Shown here in pieces: positions 1 to 6,320 of a stretch of DNA of 12,231 bases. The position numbers and the translations under genes were made by a program. The DNA is from Trueperaceae bacterium (GTDB lineage: Bacteria; Deinococcota; Deinococci; Deinococcales; Trueperaceae). The notes under the pieces are model-generated. The model did no database searches, was not told the origin of the DNA, and saw only the letters and a list, made by a program, of their open reading frames with translations. The stretch lies in contig PXAU01000186.1 of NCBI GenBank assembly GCA_003567075.1, forward strand, positions 1 to 12,231. The letters are read 5' to 3'. Position 1 is the stretch's first letter. Every line of letters begins with the position of its first letter.

Positions 1-759
1 GCCGAGCTGCTGGGCGTGCCCGAGGGCGAGCGGTCCCTGCTCCTGCCCTGGTCCAGGGCGATCATCGGCATGTTCGAGCCTGAGCGGACGCCCGCCATGG
101 AGAGCGCGGCGGTGCGCGCGGCCGACGCGTTCGCGACCTTCGTGCGCGAGCGCATGGCGGCGAAGCGTCGGTGCCCGGGCGACGACCTGATCAGCCGCAT
201 GGTGGCGCTGCACGACACCGAGCCGGCCCGGCTGAGCGAGGGTGAGATCGTCGCCAACACGATCCTGTTCCTCAACGCCGGCCACGAGGCGGTCGTGAAC
301 ACGCTGGGCAACGGCATGCTGGCGCTGCTCCAGCACCCCGAGCAGCGGGCCCTGCTGGCGGCCGAGCCGGGACTGGTCGGCAGCGCGGTCGAGGAGATGC
401 TGCGCTTCGACACGCCGCTGCAGTTCTTCGAGCGGCGCGTGCTTGAGCCCATGCGGTTCGGTGCGCACGAGTGGCCTCGCGGGACCCGCGTGTGCCTGTT
501 CTACGCAGCCGCCAACCGCGACCCGGCGGTGTTCGCCGAGCCCGACCGCTTCGACGTCCGTCGCCAGCCCAACCCCCACGTGGCCTTTGGCCTCGGGGTG
601 CACTACTGCATCGGCGCTCCGCTGGCGCGGCTCGAGCTCCAGTGCGCGGTGCGAGCCCTGCTGCGGCGTCTGCCGGGGCTCCGCCTCGACGGGCCGCTGC
701 CGGGGTACCAGCCTCGCAACGTCTTCCGGTACCTGCAGGCGTTCCCCGTGGCGTACTGA
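1..759 (+). CDS. Cytochrome P450, 5' end cut by the window
   Basis: This is a heme-thiolate monooxygenase of the soluble bacterial type. The reading frame is open from base 1, so the start codon lies upstream; 252 residues remain of a usual 390-420. Visible parts are the I-helix AGHEA (277-291), the K-helix ExxR pair (E at 394-396, R at 403-405) and the heme loop FGLGVHYCIGAPLAR, with the proximal cysteine at 607-609. The frame ends in TGA at 757-759. Such enzymes need a ferredoxin or similar electron donor, and none is encoded here. The I-helix position normally filled by the catalytic threonine is alanine, followed by valine, so the usual acid-alcohol pair is incomplete. The substrate cannot be told from sequence. 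The family call is very secure and the chemistry is open. Confidence 0.95.
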   Translation, partial: AELLGVPEGERSLLLPWSRAIIGMFEPERTPAMESAAVRAADAFATFVRERMAAKRRCPGDDLISRMVALHDTEPARLSEGEIVANTILFLNAGHEAVVNTLGNGMLALLQHPEQRALLAAEPGLVGSAVEEMLRFDTPLQFFERRVLEPMRFGAHEWPRGTRVCLFYAAANRDPAVFAEPDRFDVRRQPNPHVAFGLGVHYCIGAPLARLELQCAVRALLRRLPGLRLDGPLPGYQPRNVFRYLQAFPVAY

Positions 760-810
760 CGGCGGCATCGCCGGGCGCTGGCGCCGGCCCCGTGCGTGGC
801 GCGCAGAGGC

Positions 811-816
811 TAGACT
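811..816 (+). promoter_or_regulatory. Putative -10 box of a leaderless promoter for the 823 gene
   Basis: TAGACT lies 6 nt before the ATG at 823, so transcription would start at or next to the start codon. No Shine-Dalgarno sequence lies between the P450 stop and this ATG. I see no clear -35 box. The same hexamer occurs before the starts at 9484 and 10715. Confidence 0.6.
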
Positions 817-822
817 GGCCGC

Positions 823-1254
823 ATGGCCACGGAGCCCCATCTGACCGATCGCGACCGGGCGTTCTACGCCGCCTGGGCCGAGCTGCTCGCGTGGGCGCGC
901 GGCTTCGCCGAGGGACGGGACGACGCCGTGTTCGTCAAGATCGCCGACTTCCCCGACTACATCTACCGGATGGAGCGGCCCTACGACCTGCCGGTGATCG
1001 TCATGACCGCCAGCCTGGCGCGCCCCCGCGACCGGCAACCGGTTCTCATGCTCAACGCCAGTCCGCGGCACGCGGTGTTCAAGGAGGTGGTCGTGCACCC
1101 CTTCGACTCGCACGTGTACCGGCGCCTGACCTTGGCCGAAGACGGCAGCGGGCTGGTGGAGGGGCGACGCCGCTTCGACCGACAGCGTTTCGAGGCCTTG
1201 GCTGCCTCGCTCTTCCACGCCGTGCCGGACGAGGCGGGCGGCACTGGGGCGTAG
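823..1254 (+). CDS. Unrecognised small soluble protein (143 aa)
   Basis: I do not recognise a family. The protein has no signal peptide, no membrane segment and no cysteine. An N-terminal helical stretch rich in Asp, Arg and aromatic residues (about 1-50) leads into a section of likely beta strands (about 55-115: PVIVMTA, PVLMLNA, VFKEVVVHPF, VYRRLTL) and a C-terminal helix with FDRQRFEALAASLF. The layout suggests one small alpha/beta domain. ATG 823 is chosen because a -10-like TAGACT sits 6 nt upstream, which fits leaderless expression, and the frame upstream has no better start. It follows the P450 by 63 bp but has its own apparent promoter. Its TAG stop is 5 bp from the stop of convergent mnmC. 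Base composition and codon use match its neighbours, so it is probably a real gene of unknown role. Confidence 0.75.
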   Translation: MATEPHLTDRDRAFYAAWAELLAWARGFAEGRDDAVFVKIADFPDYIYRMERPYDLPVIVMTASLARPRDRQPVLMLNASPRHAVFKEVVVHPFDSHVYRRLTLAEDGSGLVEGRRRFDRQRFEALAASLFHAVPDEAGGTGA

Positions 1255-1259
1255 CCGGC

Positions 1260-3005
1260 TCAGCGCGGGCCACGCGACCAGCGCACCACCAGCCGCTCCG
1301 CCTCCAGCGCGGCGCGCAAGAAGCCACGGCCAGCGAAGCTGCCGAACCACCACACCCCGGGCGCCAGCGCCGCCACCTGCGGCGCTGGATCGGGCCCGCG
1401 CGCACGCAGGCCGTGCCACGTGGCCTGCAGCGGACCGGGCTCCTCGGGGAGCGTCCAGGCCAAGGCTGCCCGCAGCCCCGCGCCGTCGTCCGCGCGGGCG
1501 GGATCGCCGCCGCCGAACGCCATGGAGGCGTGCCGCGGATCGAGCCCGTACCGCTCGGGGCTGCCGACGTTGGCAGCGTAGACGGCTCCGGCCAGCGGCC
1601 GCGCCGGCAGGTGACCGGGCACCAGCGCGACTGCGCCCGGCAGCGCCGTCACGGGCAGGTGCGGTAGCGCTCCGGGGGGGCTGGCGCCCAGGCACAGCGC
1701 GACGACGTCGAATGGGCCCGCGGCCGCGGCCGCGTCCGCTGCAGCTGCTGCGCGTAACTGCCAGCGGCCATCGCCGCGCCGGCCGAGGGCCTCGACGCGA
1801 GCGTCATCGTGCCAGCGGGCGCCGCGCGCCTCCGCGCTGCAGCGCAACGCTGCCAGCCAGCGCGGAGGGTCGATCCAGCCGCCGTAGGGCACCATGATGC
1901 CACCGTGCGGGGCGCGCCAGCGCCCGCCGACGGGCGCGTCGTCGGGCCCGAAGGCGATGGTGCCGGGCTGCTCGCGCCAGGCCCGCGCCTGGCGTGGGTT
2001 GTCCGCGATCCGGACGACGCCGCTGGGATGCGCGCCACTGGCCAGGCCCTCGGACGCCAGCGCCGCAGCCCAACTCCAGCTGCGCGCGGCCCCGAGCCGG
2101 TCGTCGAGCGTGGCGCGGCCGCTGCGGCCGCGGTACGGGTTGAGGAGCGCGGCGGGCACGCTCGACGCCCTGCCCGGCCCGTCGCCCGCATCGAACCCCT
2201 CGACCGAGACGCCGGCGCGCGCAGCGGCGAGCGCCAGCGAGCAGCCGGCGACGCCACCGCCTACCAGCGCCGCGCGTTGGCCGGCGAGTGGGTGCGGGGC
2301 GTCGAGCTGCGCAGGCCGCGCGAGCGGCCGAGCACGCTGCGCCCAGAGGACCTCGCGCTTGCCGCCGGGCGGACCCGGACGCCGCTCCACGCGGAGCCCA
2401 GCCGCTGCCAGCGTCCGCCGGACGCGTCCCTGCACGCAGTAGCTGACCACGCTGCCGCCCTCGGCCAGGCTCGCGGCGACCCGCTGCAACACCGCCTCCG
2501 TCCACAGCTCGGGGTTGACGGTCGGCGAGAAGGCGTCGAGGTACACCGCGTCCACCGCCTCCGGCCAGGCCGCCTCGCGGGCGTCGCCGACAAGCAGCGC
2601 CAGCTGCACCGGCCCGACGCATAGCGTGTGGCGGCGCCCTGGCAGCGCGTCCCACCCGCGCCGTGCCGTCAGCAGGGCGTCACGGAAGCGGGGTGGACCG
2701 AGCGCATCCGGTTCCTGGCTCGCCCAGGCGTCCGCCGGCAGCAGGTCGTGCTCGCAGGCGACGTAGCGGAGCGGCGTGCCGAAGGCCAAGGCGACCGCGG
2801 CGCTGGCGCCGAGGTTGCGGGCCGTGCCGAGGCCGAGTTCCAGCACCGTCGTCGGCTGCCCCGCAGCGAGTCGGGCGGCGACGCCGCTTCCGGCGACGAA
2901 GACGTGCCAGCTCTCGCTGCGCGCACCGTGCCGCGAGCGGTACGGCTCGCCGTAGCGCTGGCTGTGCAGGCTGCGGCTGCCGTCGGCGGTGGTGAAGGGC
3001 CCCAC
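1260..3005 (-). CDS. mnmC: Bifunctional tRNA wobble-uridine enzyme MnmC (MnmD methyltransferase + FAD oxidoreductase)
   Basis: This enzyme completes the 5-methylaminomethyl-2-thiouridine modification at tRNA position 34. The C-terminal FAD domain removes the carboxymethyl group from cmnm5(s2)U, and the N-terminal domain methylates the product with S-adenosylmethionine. Evidence for the methyltransferase half (about 1-225) is TADGSRSL, YRSRHGARSESWHVF, the SAM loop ELGLGTARN (56-64), the DAFSP motif (157-161) and PGGKREVL near 213-220. Evidence for the oxidase half is the dinucleotide loop GGGVAG (249-254), the SSVPAALLNPY segment and the C-terminal FGSFAGRGF. At 581 aa it is shorter than the 668-aa E. 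coli enzyme. An alanine-rich stretch lies near residues 419-431. GTG 3005 is chosen because the conserved N-terminus begins there and TAGCGT lies 7 nt upstream. MnmE and MnmG, which make the substrate, are not in the window. Confidence 0.93.
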   Translation of the reverse strand: MGPFTTADGSRSLHSQRYGEPYRSRHGARSESWHVFVAGSGVAARLAAGQPTTVLELGLGTARNLGASAAVALAFGTPLRYVACEHDLLPADAWASQEPDALGPPRFRDALLTARRGWDALPGRRHTLCVGPVQLALLVGDAREAAWPEAVDAVYLDAFSPTVNPELWTEAVLQRVAASLAEGGSVVSYCVQGRVRRTLAAAGLRVERRPGPPGGKREVLWAQRARPLARPAQLDAPHPLAGQRAALVGGGVAGCSLALAAARAGVSVEGFDAGDGPGRASSVPAALLNPYRGRSGRATLDDRLGAARSWSWAAALASEGLASGAHPSGVVRIADNPRQARAWREQPGTIAFGPDDAPVGGRWRAPHGGIMVPYGGWIDPPRWLAALRCSAEARGARWHDDARVEALGRRGDGRWQLRAAAAADAAAAAGPFDVVALCLGASPPGALPHLPVTALPGAVALVPGHLPARPLAGAVYAANVGSPERYGLDPRHASMAFGGGDPARADDGAGLRAALAWTLPEEPGPLQATWHGLRARGPDPAPQVAALAPGVWWFGSFAGRGFLRAALEAERLVVRWSRGPR

Positions 3006-3012
3006 GGCCTCG

Positions 3013-3018
3013 ACGCTA
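3013..3018 (-). promoter_or_regulatory. Putative -10 box of a leaderless promoter for mnmC
   Basis: On the minus strand TAGCGT ends 7 nt before the GTG start at 3005. No Shine-Dalgarno sequence is present and no clear -35 box is visible. It supports the GTG as the true start. Confidence 0.5.
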
Positions 3019-3103
3019 GCAGATGGTCGGACCGACGGTGCGGGTCGGGTGGGTGCGGGGCCTAGAGCGTGCTGGACGGCCGAGCCTTCTCACGCTCGAG
3101 CGG

Positions 3104-3109
3104 TACGCT
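3104..3109 (+). promoter_or_regulatory. Possible -10 box for the 3172 membrane-protein gene
   Basis: TACGCT matches TA-NNN-T and would start transcription near 3116. That gives a leader of about 55 nt to GTG 3172, or a leader of only a few bases to the in-frame GTG 3121. No convincing -35 box is seen. Confidence 0.3.
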
Positions 3110-3171
3110 ACGGGGCGAACGTGCTGGCCGGCGCGCGACGTGTGCGCCGACCGGGCGGGAAGGGACCGCGG

Positions 3172-4452
3172 GTGGAGACTGCGCTGAGGCGCATGGCCGA
3201 GATGCTCGACGCGGCCGCCCAGGCCGTGTCGGCCTGGTTCGCCGAGACCGACGGCGTATCGCTGACCGATCCTGGGGGCTGGCCCTTGGGGTTGTGGTTG
3301 CTGCTGGCCGCGCTCGTCGTGTTGTTGCTGGCGCTCTTCCAGCGCCGTCGAGCGCGTCCGGCGCTCGAGGTGCGCGCGCCCGAGATCCTGATCACGCAAG
3401 GCGAGTTGGTGCCCGAGGAACGCGCCGGGCGACTCGGGGCCGGCATGCTGACGATGACGGTGAGCAACCTGGGTCGCTACCCGTTGCAGCTGCTGGAGAT
3501 CGCCAGCCGGACCGGGCCGGGCGGGCGTGCCGGGGTGGCCGAGACGGTCCACCTGGTGCCGGCGCTGAGTGAGGTCGATGTGCGCGTGCAGCTGCCGGTC
3601 GCGAAACTCGACGACGGTCTGCTCGAGCTGTACTGCTACGCCGCCGCCACCCGTACCAAGCTCTGGCGTCACCGGGCCGAACTGACCTGGGAGCCGTGGG
3701 CCAAGCGCTTCAAGGTCGCCCCGCTGGAGCAGCGGGTGGAGCCGGCACGGTCGCTGGCCAGCGAGCGCCGCGACGTCGTTCGCATGGACGACGTCGCCAA
3801 GGCCGGCCGGACCGCTGCGCGGCATGCCGCGACAACCGCCGCGCACGCCGAAGTCGGAGCGCGCCGTGGCGCCGAGCAGCGCCGCGCGGCGCGCGAGGCC
3901 ACGGCCGGGCGTCAGGTTGCGGTGGGCGTGATCCGTGCGCAGCCGGTGCCTGCCCCCGACGAGGCAGCGCCGGCCCCGCAGCGGGGTTCGGCCCCGCAGC
4001 CGGCTTCTGCGTCGCTGGCAGCGTTGCTGGGTGGGCGGCGGACGCCGCCCATCGTGCCACCGCGCGACGCGCCGAGTAACGCGGGCGGCTCCGCGGCGCG
4101 TGCGTCGCGTGTGCCCGTGACGCCGTCGTCGAGTGTCGCGGCGGGTTCCGGGCCTGGCGGTGGCGAAGGTTACGGGCTTCAGCGTTCGGGAGTGCAGCCC
4201 GCTGCAGCCCGCGCGAGCGCATCGAGCGCGGCGCCGGCGAGCACCGAGGCGCCGGCCGGCGCCACCGACGAGGCGCCAGCGACGCAGAGCGCCCGTGAGG
4301 TCGGTCCTCGTGCCCGCCAGGTCGCGCTGCCGGCCGGTCCGGCGGCGCTGCGACGAGCGTCGTCCCCGGTCCGTGATCCCGACGATCCCGATGCGCCGCC
4401 GAGGCCCAGCCGCCCGCGTGATCGCCGACTCGAGTTCCCGGACGACTTCTGA
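3172..4452 (+). CDS. Single-pass membrane protein with long disordered cytoplasmic tail, unknown function
   Basis: I do not recognise this 426-aa protein. Residues 1-36 form an amphipathic, mildly acidic segment. Residues 37-56 are a strong transmembrane helix (GLWLLLAALVVLLLALF) followed at once by RRRARP, so by the positive-inside rule the rest is cytoplasmic. Residues about 64-180 look like a small beta-sandwich (LTMTVSNLGRYPLQLLEI, VDVRVQLPV, LLELYCYAAA). From about 190 to the end the chain is low-complexity Ala/Pro/Arg/Ser-rich, probably disordered, with a charged C-terminus (RLEFPDDF). GTG 3172 is chosen because AAGGGA lies 6 nt upstream; GTG 3121 and ATG 3193 in the same frame are alternatives. 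A TACGCT at 3104-3109 could be its -10 box. Third-position GC and the membrane segment support this frame over the long antisense frames. Confidence 0.75.
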   Translation: METALRRMAEMLDAAAQAVSAWFAETDGVSLTDPGGWPLGLWLLLAALVVLLLALFQRRRARPALEVRAPEILITQGELVPEERAGRLGAGMLTMTVSNLGRYPLQLLEIASRTGPGGRAGVAETVHLVPALSEVDVRVQLPVAKLDDGLLELYCYAAATRTKLWRHRAELTWEPWAKRFKVAPLEQRVEPARSLASERRDVVRMDDVAKAGRTAARHAATTAAHAEVGARRGAEQRRAAREATAGRQVAVGVIRAQPVPAPDEAAPAPQRGSAPQPASASLAALLGGRRTPPIVPPRDAPSNAGGSAARASRVPVTPSSSVAAGSGPGGGEGYGLQRSGVQPAAARASASSAAPASTEAPAGATDEAPATQSAREVGPRARQVALPAGPAALRRASSPVRDPDDPDAPPRPSRPRDRRLEFPDDF

Positions 4453-4473
4453 CGCCACCCGCGCCATCGTCGC

Positions 4474-4492
4474 GCCGACATCGGGGGTCGGC
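4474..4492 (+). terminator. Weak hairpin after the membrane-protein gene
   Basis: GCCGAC and GTCGGC are perfect 6-bp arms around a 7-nt loop, starting 22 nt after the stop at 4452. The hairpin lies just before the promoter of the dehydrogenase gene. No run of T follows, so it is only a possible terminator. Confidence 0.3.
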
Positions 4493-4519
4493 TGACGGTT
4501 GGGCTCCGGGCGGCGTCGG

Positions 4520-4525
4520 TATGGT
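4520..4525 (+). promoter_or_regulatory. Putative -10 box of a leaderless promoter for the dehydrogenase gene
   Basis: TATGGT ends 6 nt before the ATG at 4532. TTGGGC at 4499-4504 could be a poor -35 box at 15-bp spacing. No Shine-Dalgarno sequence precedes the ATG. The element decides this start over an earlier TTG in frame at 4499. Confidence 0.6.
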
Positions 4526-4531
4526 GCCGCC

Positions 4532-5464
4532 ATGACTGATGGTAGCGATACGAACCGCCCCGTCGCGATCGTCACCGGCGCCAGCTCCGGTATCGGCCTG
4601 AGCGCTGCTAAGGCCTTGGCCGAGCATGGCTTCACTGTCGTGTGCGTGTCGCGCGGCAACGGCGCCGGAGCCCAGGTGGTCGAGCGGCTGCGGGCCGAGA
4701 CGGGTTCGTCCGGGCTCCACTACCTGCCGGCCGATCTGTCCCGCCCGCGCGAGGCGGTGGCGCTCGCCTCCGCCTTCCGCGAACGCTTCGGACGCCTGGA
4801 CGTGCTGGTCAACAACGCTGGCGCGTTCGTGCCGGGACGCGTCGTCACGGATGACGGCCTGGAGCTGACCTTCGCGCTCAACCACGTGAGCACGTTCGCA
4901 TTGACGCTGGCGCTGCTGCCCGAACTGCGAGCGGCGGGGGGGCGGGTGGTGACCGTATCGTCGAACGCCGCCATGGGCGCCCGCTTGCAGCTCGACGACC
5001 CCACCTCCGAACGGCGCTACAGCGGCTGGTCGGCGTACGCCTGGTCGAAGCTCTGCAACCAACTGTTCACGGCCGAGTTGGCGCGGCGCTTGGAGGGCAG
5101 CGGCGTAACCGCCAACGCGGTCCATCCGGGTTTCGTGGCGACCTCGTTCGGCCACGTCGGCGGCCCCATGGGTGGCCTGGTGCGCCTGGCGCAGCGCCTG
5201 TTCGGCCGCACGCCCGAGCGCGGTGCCGATACCGTCGTGTGGCTGGCCAGTGCCCCGGAGATGCGCGGTCGCAGCGGCGGGTACTACGTCGACCGACGCG
5301 AGCGGCCGTTCGCACCGCGGGCACGTGACGAGGAGGCGCAACGCCGCCTGTGGTCGCTGAGCGAGGCGTTGCTCGAGCGCGCCGGCGTTCCGATCCAGTG
5401 GCCCGCCGACGCCGATCAGAGCGGGCTCAGGTCACCGTCGCACCGAGCTGCAGCAGTTCCATGA
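4532..5464 (+). CDS. Short-chain dehydrogenase/reductase (retinol dehydrogenase-like)
   Basis: This is an NAD(P)-dependent oxidoreductase of the classical Rossmann-fold SDR superfamily, with 310 residues. Visible motifs are the nucleotide loop TGASSGIG (15-22), an Asp at 68 in PADLS, NNAGA (94-98), the structural Asn 117 in ALNHVSTF, the serine region VTVSS (140-144), catalytic Tyr169 and Lys173 in YAWSK, and HPG (198-200). The S170-insert-like DDPTSERRYSGWSAY stretch and overall length resemble the retinol dehydrogenase/WWOX-like branch, whose bacterial members have mostly unknown substrates. Residues after about 285 are a short non-conserved tail. ATG 4532 is fixed by the SDR N-terminus and the TATGGT box. 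Its last 38 bp overlap the end of the convergent phosphatase gene. Family call secure; substrate unknown. Confidence 0.92.
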   Translation: MTDGSDTNRPVAIVTGASSGIGLSAAKALAEHGFTVVCVSRGNGAGAQVVERLRAETGSSGLHYLPADLSRPREAVALASAFRERFGRLDVLVNNAGAFVPGRVVTDDGLELTFALNHVSTFALTLALLPELRAAGGRVVTVSSNAAMGARLQLDDPTSERRYSGWSAYAWSKLCNQLFTAELARRLEGSGVTANAVHPGFVATSFGHVGGPMGGLVRLAQRLFGRTPERGADTVVWLASAPEMRGRSGGYYVDRRERPFAPRARDEEAQRRLWSLSEALLERAGVPIQWPADADQSGLRSPSHRAAAVP

Positions 5465-6245
5465 ACTTCGCGTGCGAGGCGCCGTTGGTGGCGAGCAGCG
5501 CGTCGTGGTCCCAACGGTACGGGCTGCCGTCGGCGCCAGTCGCGGTGCCGCCTGCTTCGCGCACCATCAGGACACCTGCGGCGGCGTCCCATGCGTTCAA
5601 GCCGTACTCCCAGAAGGCGTCGAGGCGGCCGGCCGCGACGTAGCAGATGTCGAGTGCCGCGGCGCCGGGCCTGCGGATCGCGCGCGTCGCCGCCAGCGCC
5701 CGCGTGAAGGCAGGTACGCTGCGCTCGCGCGTCTCGTGATCGTAGGCGAAGCCGGTGCAGACGAGGCATTGGAGCGGGTCGGTGGCCTGGCTGACGCGCA
5801 GACGACGTCCGTCCAGGAACGCGCCGTGGCCCCGCATGGCGGTGAAGCGTTCGTCGTGGGCGGTGTCGTGCACCACGCCCACCAGCAGCTGGCCATCGAC
5901 CTCGAGTGCGATGGACACGCAGTAGAAGGGGAAGCCGTGTGCGTAGTTGACGGTGCCGTCGAGCGGGTCGACGATCCAACGGCAGCGGGCGTCGACGTCC
6001 TGGCCCGCCTCTTCGCCCAGCACCGCGTGGTCGGGGGAGTGCTCAGCCAACACGCTCCTGATGGCTTCCTCCGAGAGCGTGTCGACCTCGGTGACGAGGT
6101 CGATGTCGGTCGATTTGGTGCGGCCGCCCATGGCGCCGCCCTGGTAGCCATGGTGGATGCGCGCGGCGGCGTCCGCCGCGAGGATCGCCACGTCCAGTGC
6201 GGCGCGCAGGTCGTCGTCGTCGAAGCCGTTCGGGAGGCTCGTCAT
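5427..6245 (-). CDS. Inositol monophosphatase family protein (SuhB-like)
   Basis: This is a Mg2+-dependent, Li+-sensitive type sugar-phosphate phosphatase with 272 residues, the normal size for the family. Metal-site motifs are all present: KSTDIDLVTEVD (44-55), GEE (77-79), WIVDPLDGTVNY (90-101, carrying the catalytic Asp pair) and WDAAAGVLMVREAGG (219-233, carrying the C-terminal metal Asp). Members hydrolyse myo-inositol-1-phosphate and also act on fructose-1,6-bisphosphate, NADP or PAP, so the true substrate cannot be assigned. ATG 6245 is chosen because TACGAT lies 6 nt upstream. The gene converges with and overlaps the dehydrogenase gene at its 3' end. It lies 75 bp downstream of the NDH-2 gene on the same strand but has its own apparent promoter. 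Confidence 0.93.
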   Translation of the reverse strand: MTSLPNGFDDDDLRAALDVAILAADAAARIHHGYQGGAMGGRTKSTDIDLVTEVDTLSEEAIRSVLAEHSPDHAVLGEEAGQDVDARCRWIVDPLDGTVNYAHGFPFYCVSIALEVDGQLLVGVVHDTAHDERFTAMRGHGAFLDGRRLRVSQATDPLQCLVCTGFAYDHETRERSVPAFTRALAATRAIRRPGAAALDICYVAAGRLDAFWEYGLNAWDAAAGVLMVREAGGTATGADGSPYRWDHDALLATNGASHAKFMELLQLGATVT

Positions 6246-6251
6246 GGCAGC

Positions 6252-6257
6252 ATCGTA
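6252..6257 (-). promoter_or_regulatory. Putative -10 box of a leaderless promoter for the phosphatase gene
   Basis: On the minus strand TACGAT ends 6 nt before the ATG at 6245. There is no Shine-Dalgarno sequence and no obvious -35 box. Confidence 0.6.
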
Positions 6258-6299
6258 CCGCGCAGCCCGACACGGTCCCGCCTTGCGGCGAGGCCTGGA

Positions 6300-6312
6300 C
6301 CTGCCCGGCAGG
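6300..6312 (-). terminator. Weak hairpin downstream of the NDH-2 gene
   Basis: CCTGCC and GGCAGG form 6-bp arms with one base between them, which would open to a 3-nt loop. It begins 8 nt after the NDH-2 stop. No T-run follows, so termination here is uncertain. Confidence 0.25.
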
Positions 6313-6320
6313 CGCGCTGC

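Noticed and set aside
471..1667. A 398-codon plus-strand frame overlapping the P450 end, the 823 gene and mnmC
   Set aside because: It is Arg/Pro/Ala-rich, overlaps three supported genes and has no motif.
3016..4659. A 547-codon open frame on the minus strand opposite the membrane-protein gene
   Set aside because: It is Arg/Gly/His/Gln-rich with no fold or motif, crosses the intergenic region and promoter of the dehydrogenase, and mirrors the low-complexity plus-strand gene that has a clear membrane helix.
3710..5341. A 543-codon minus-strand open frame opposite the dehydrogenase and the membrane-protein tail
   Set aside because: It covers the full SDR gene in antisense and reads as low-complexity sequence; GC-rich DNA commonly leaves such frames open.
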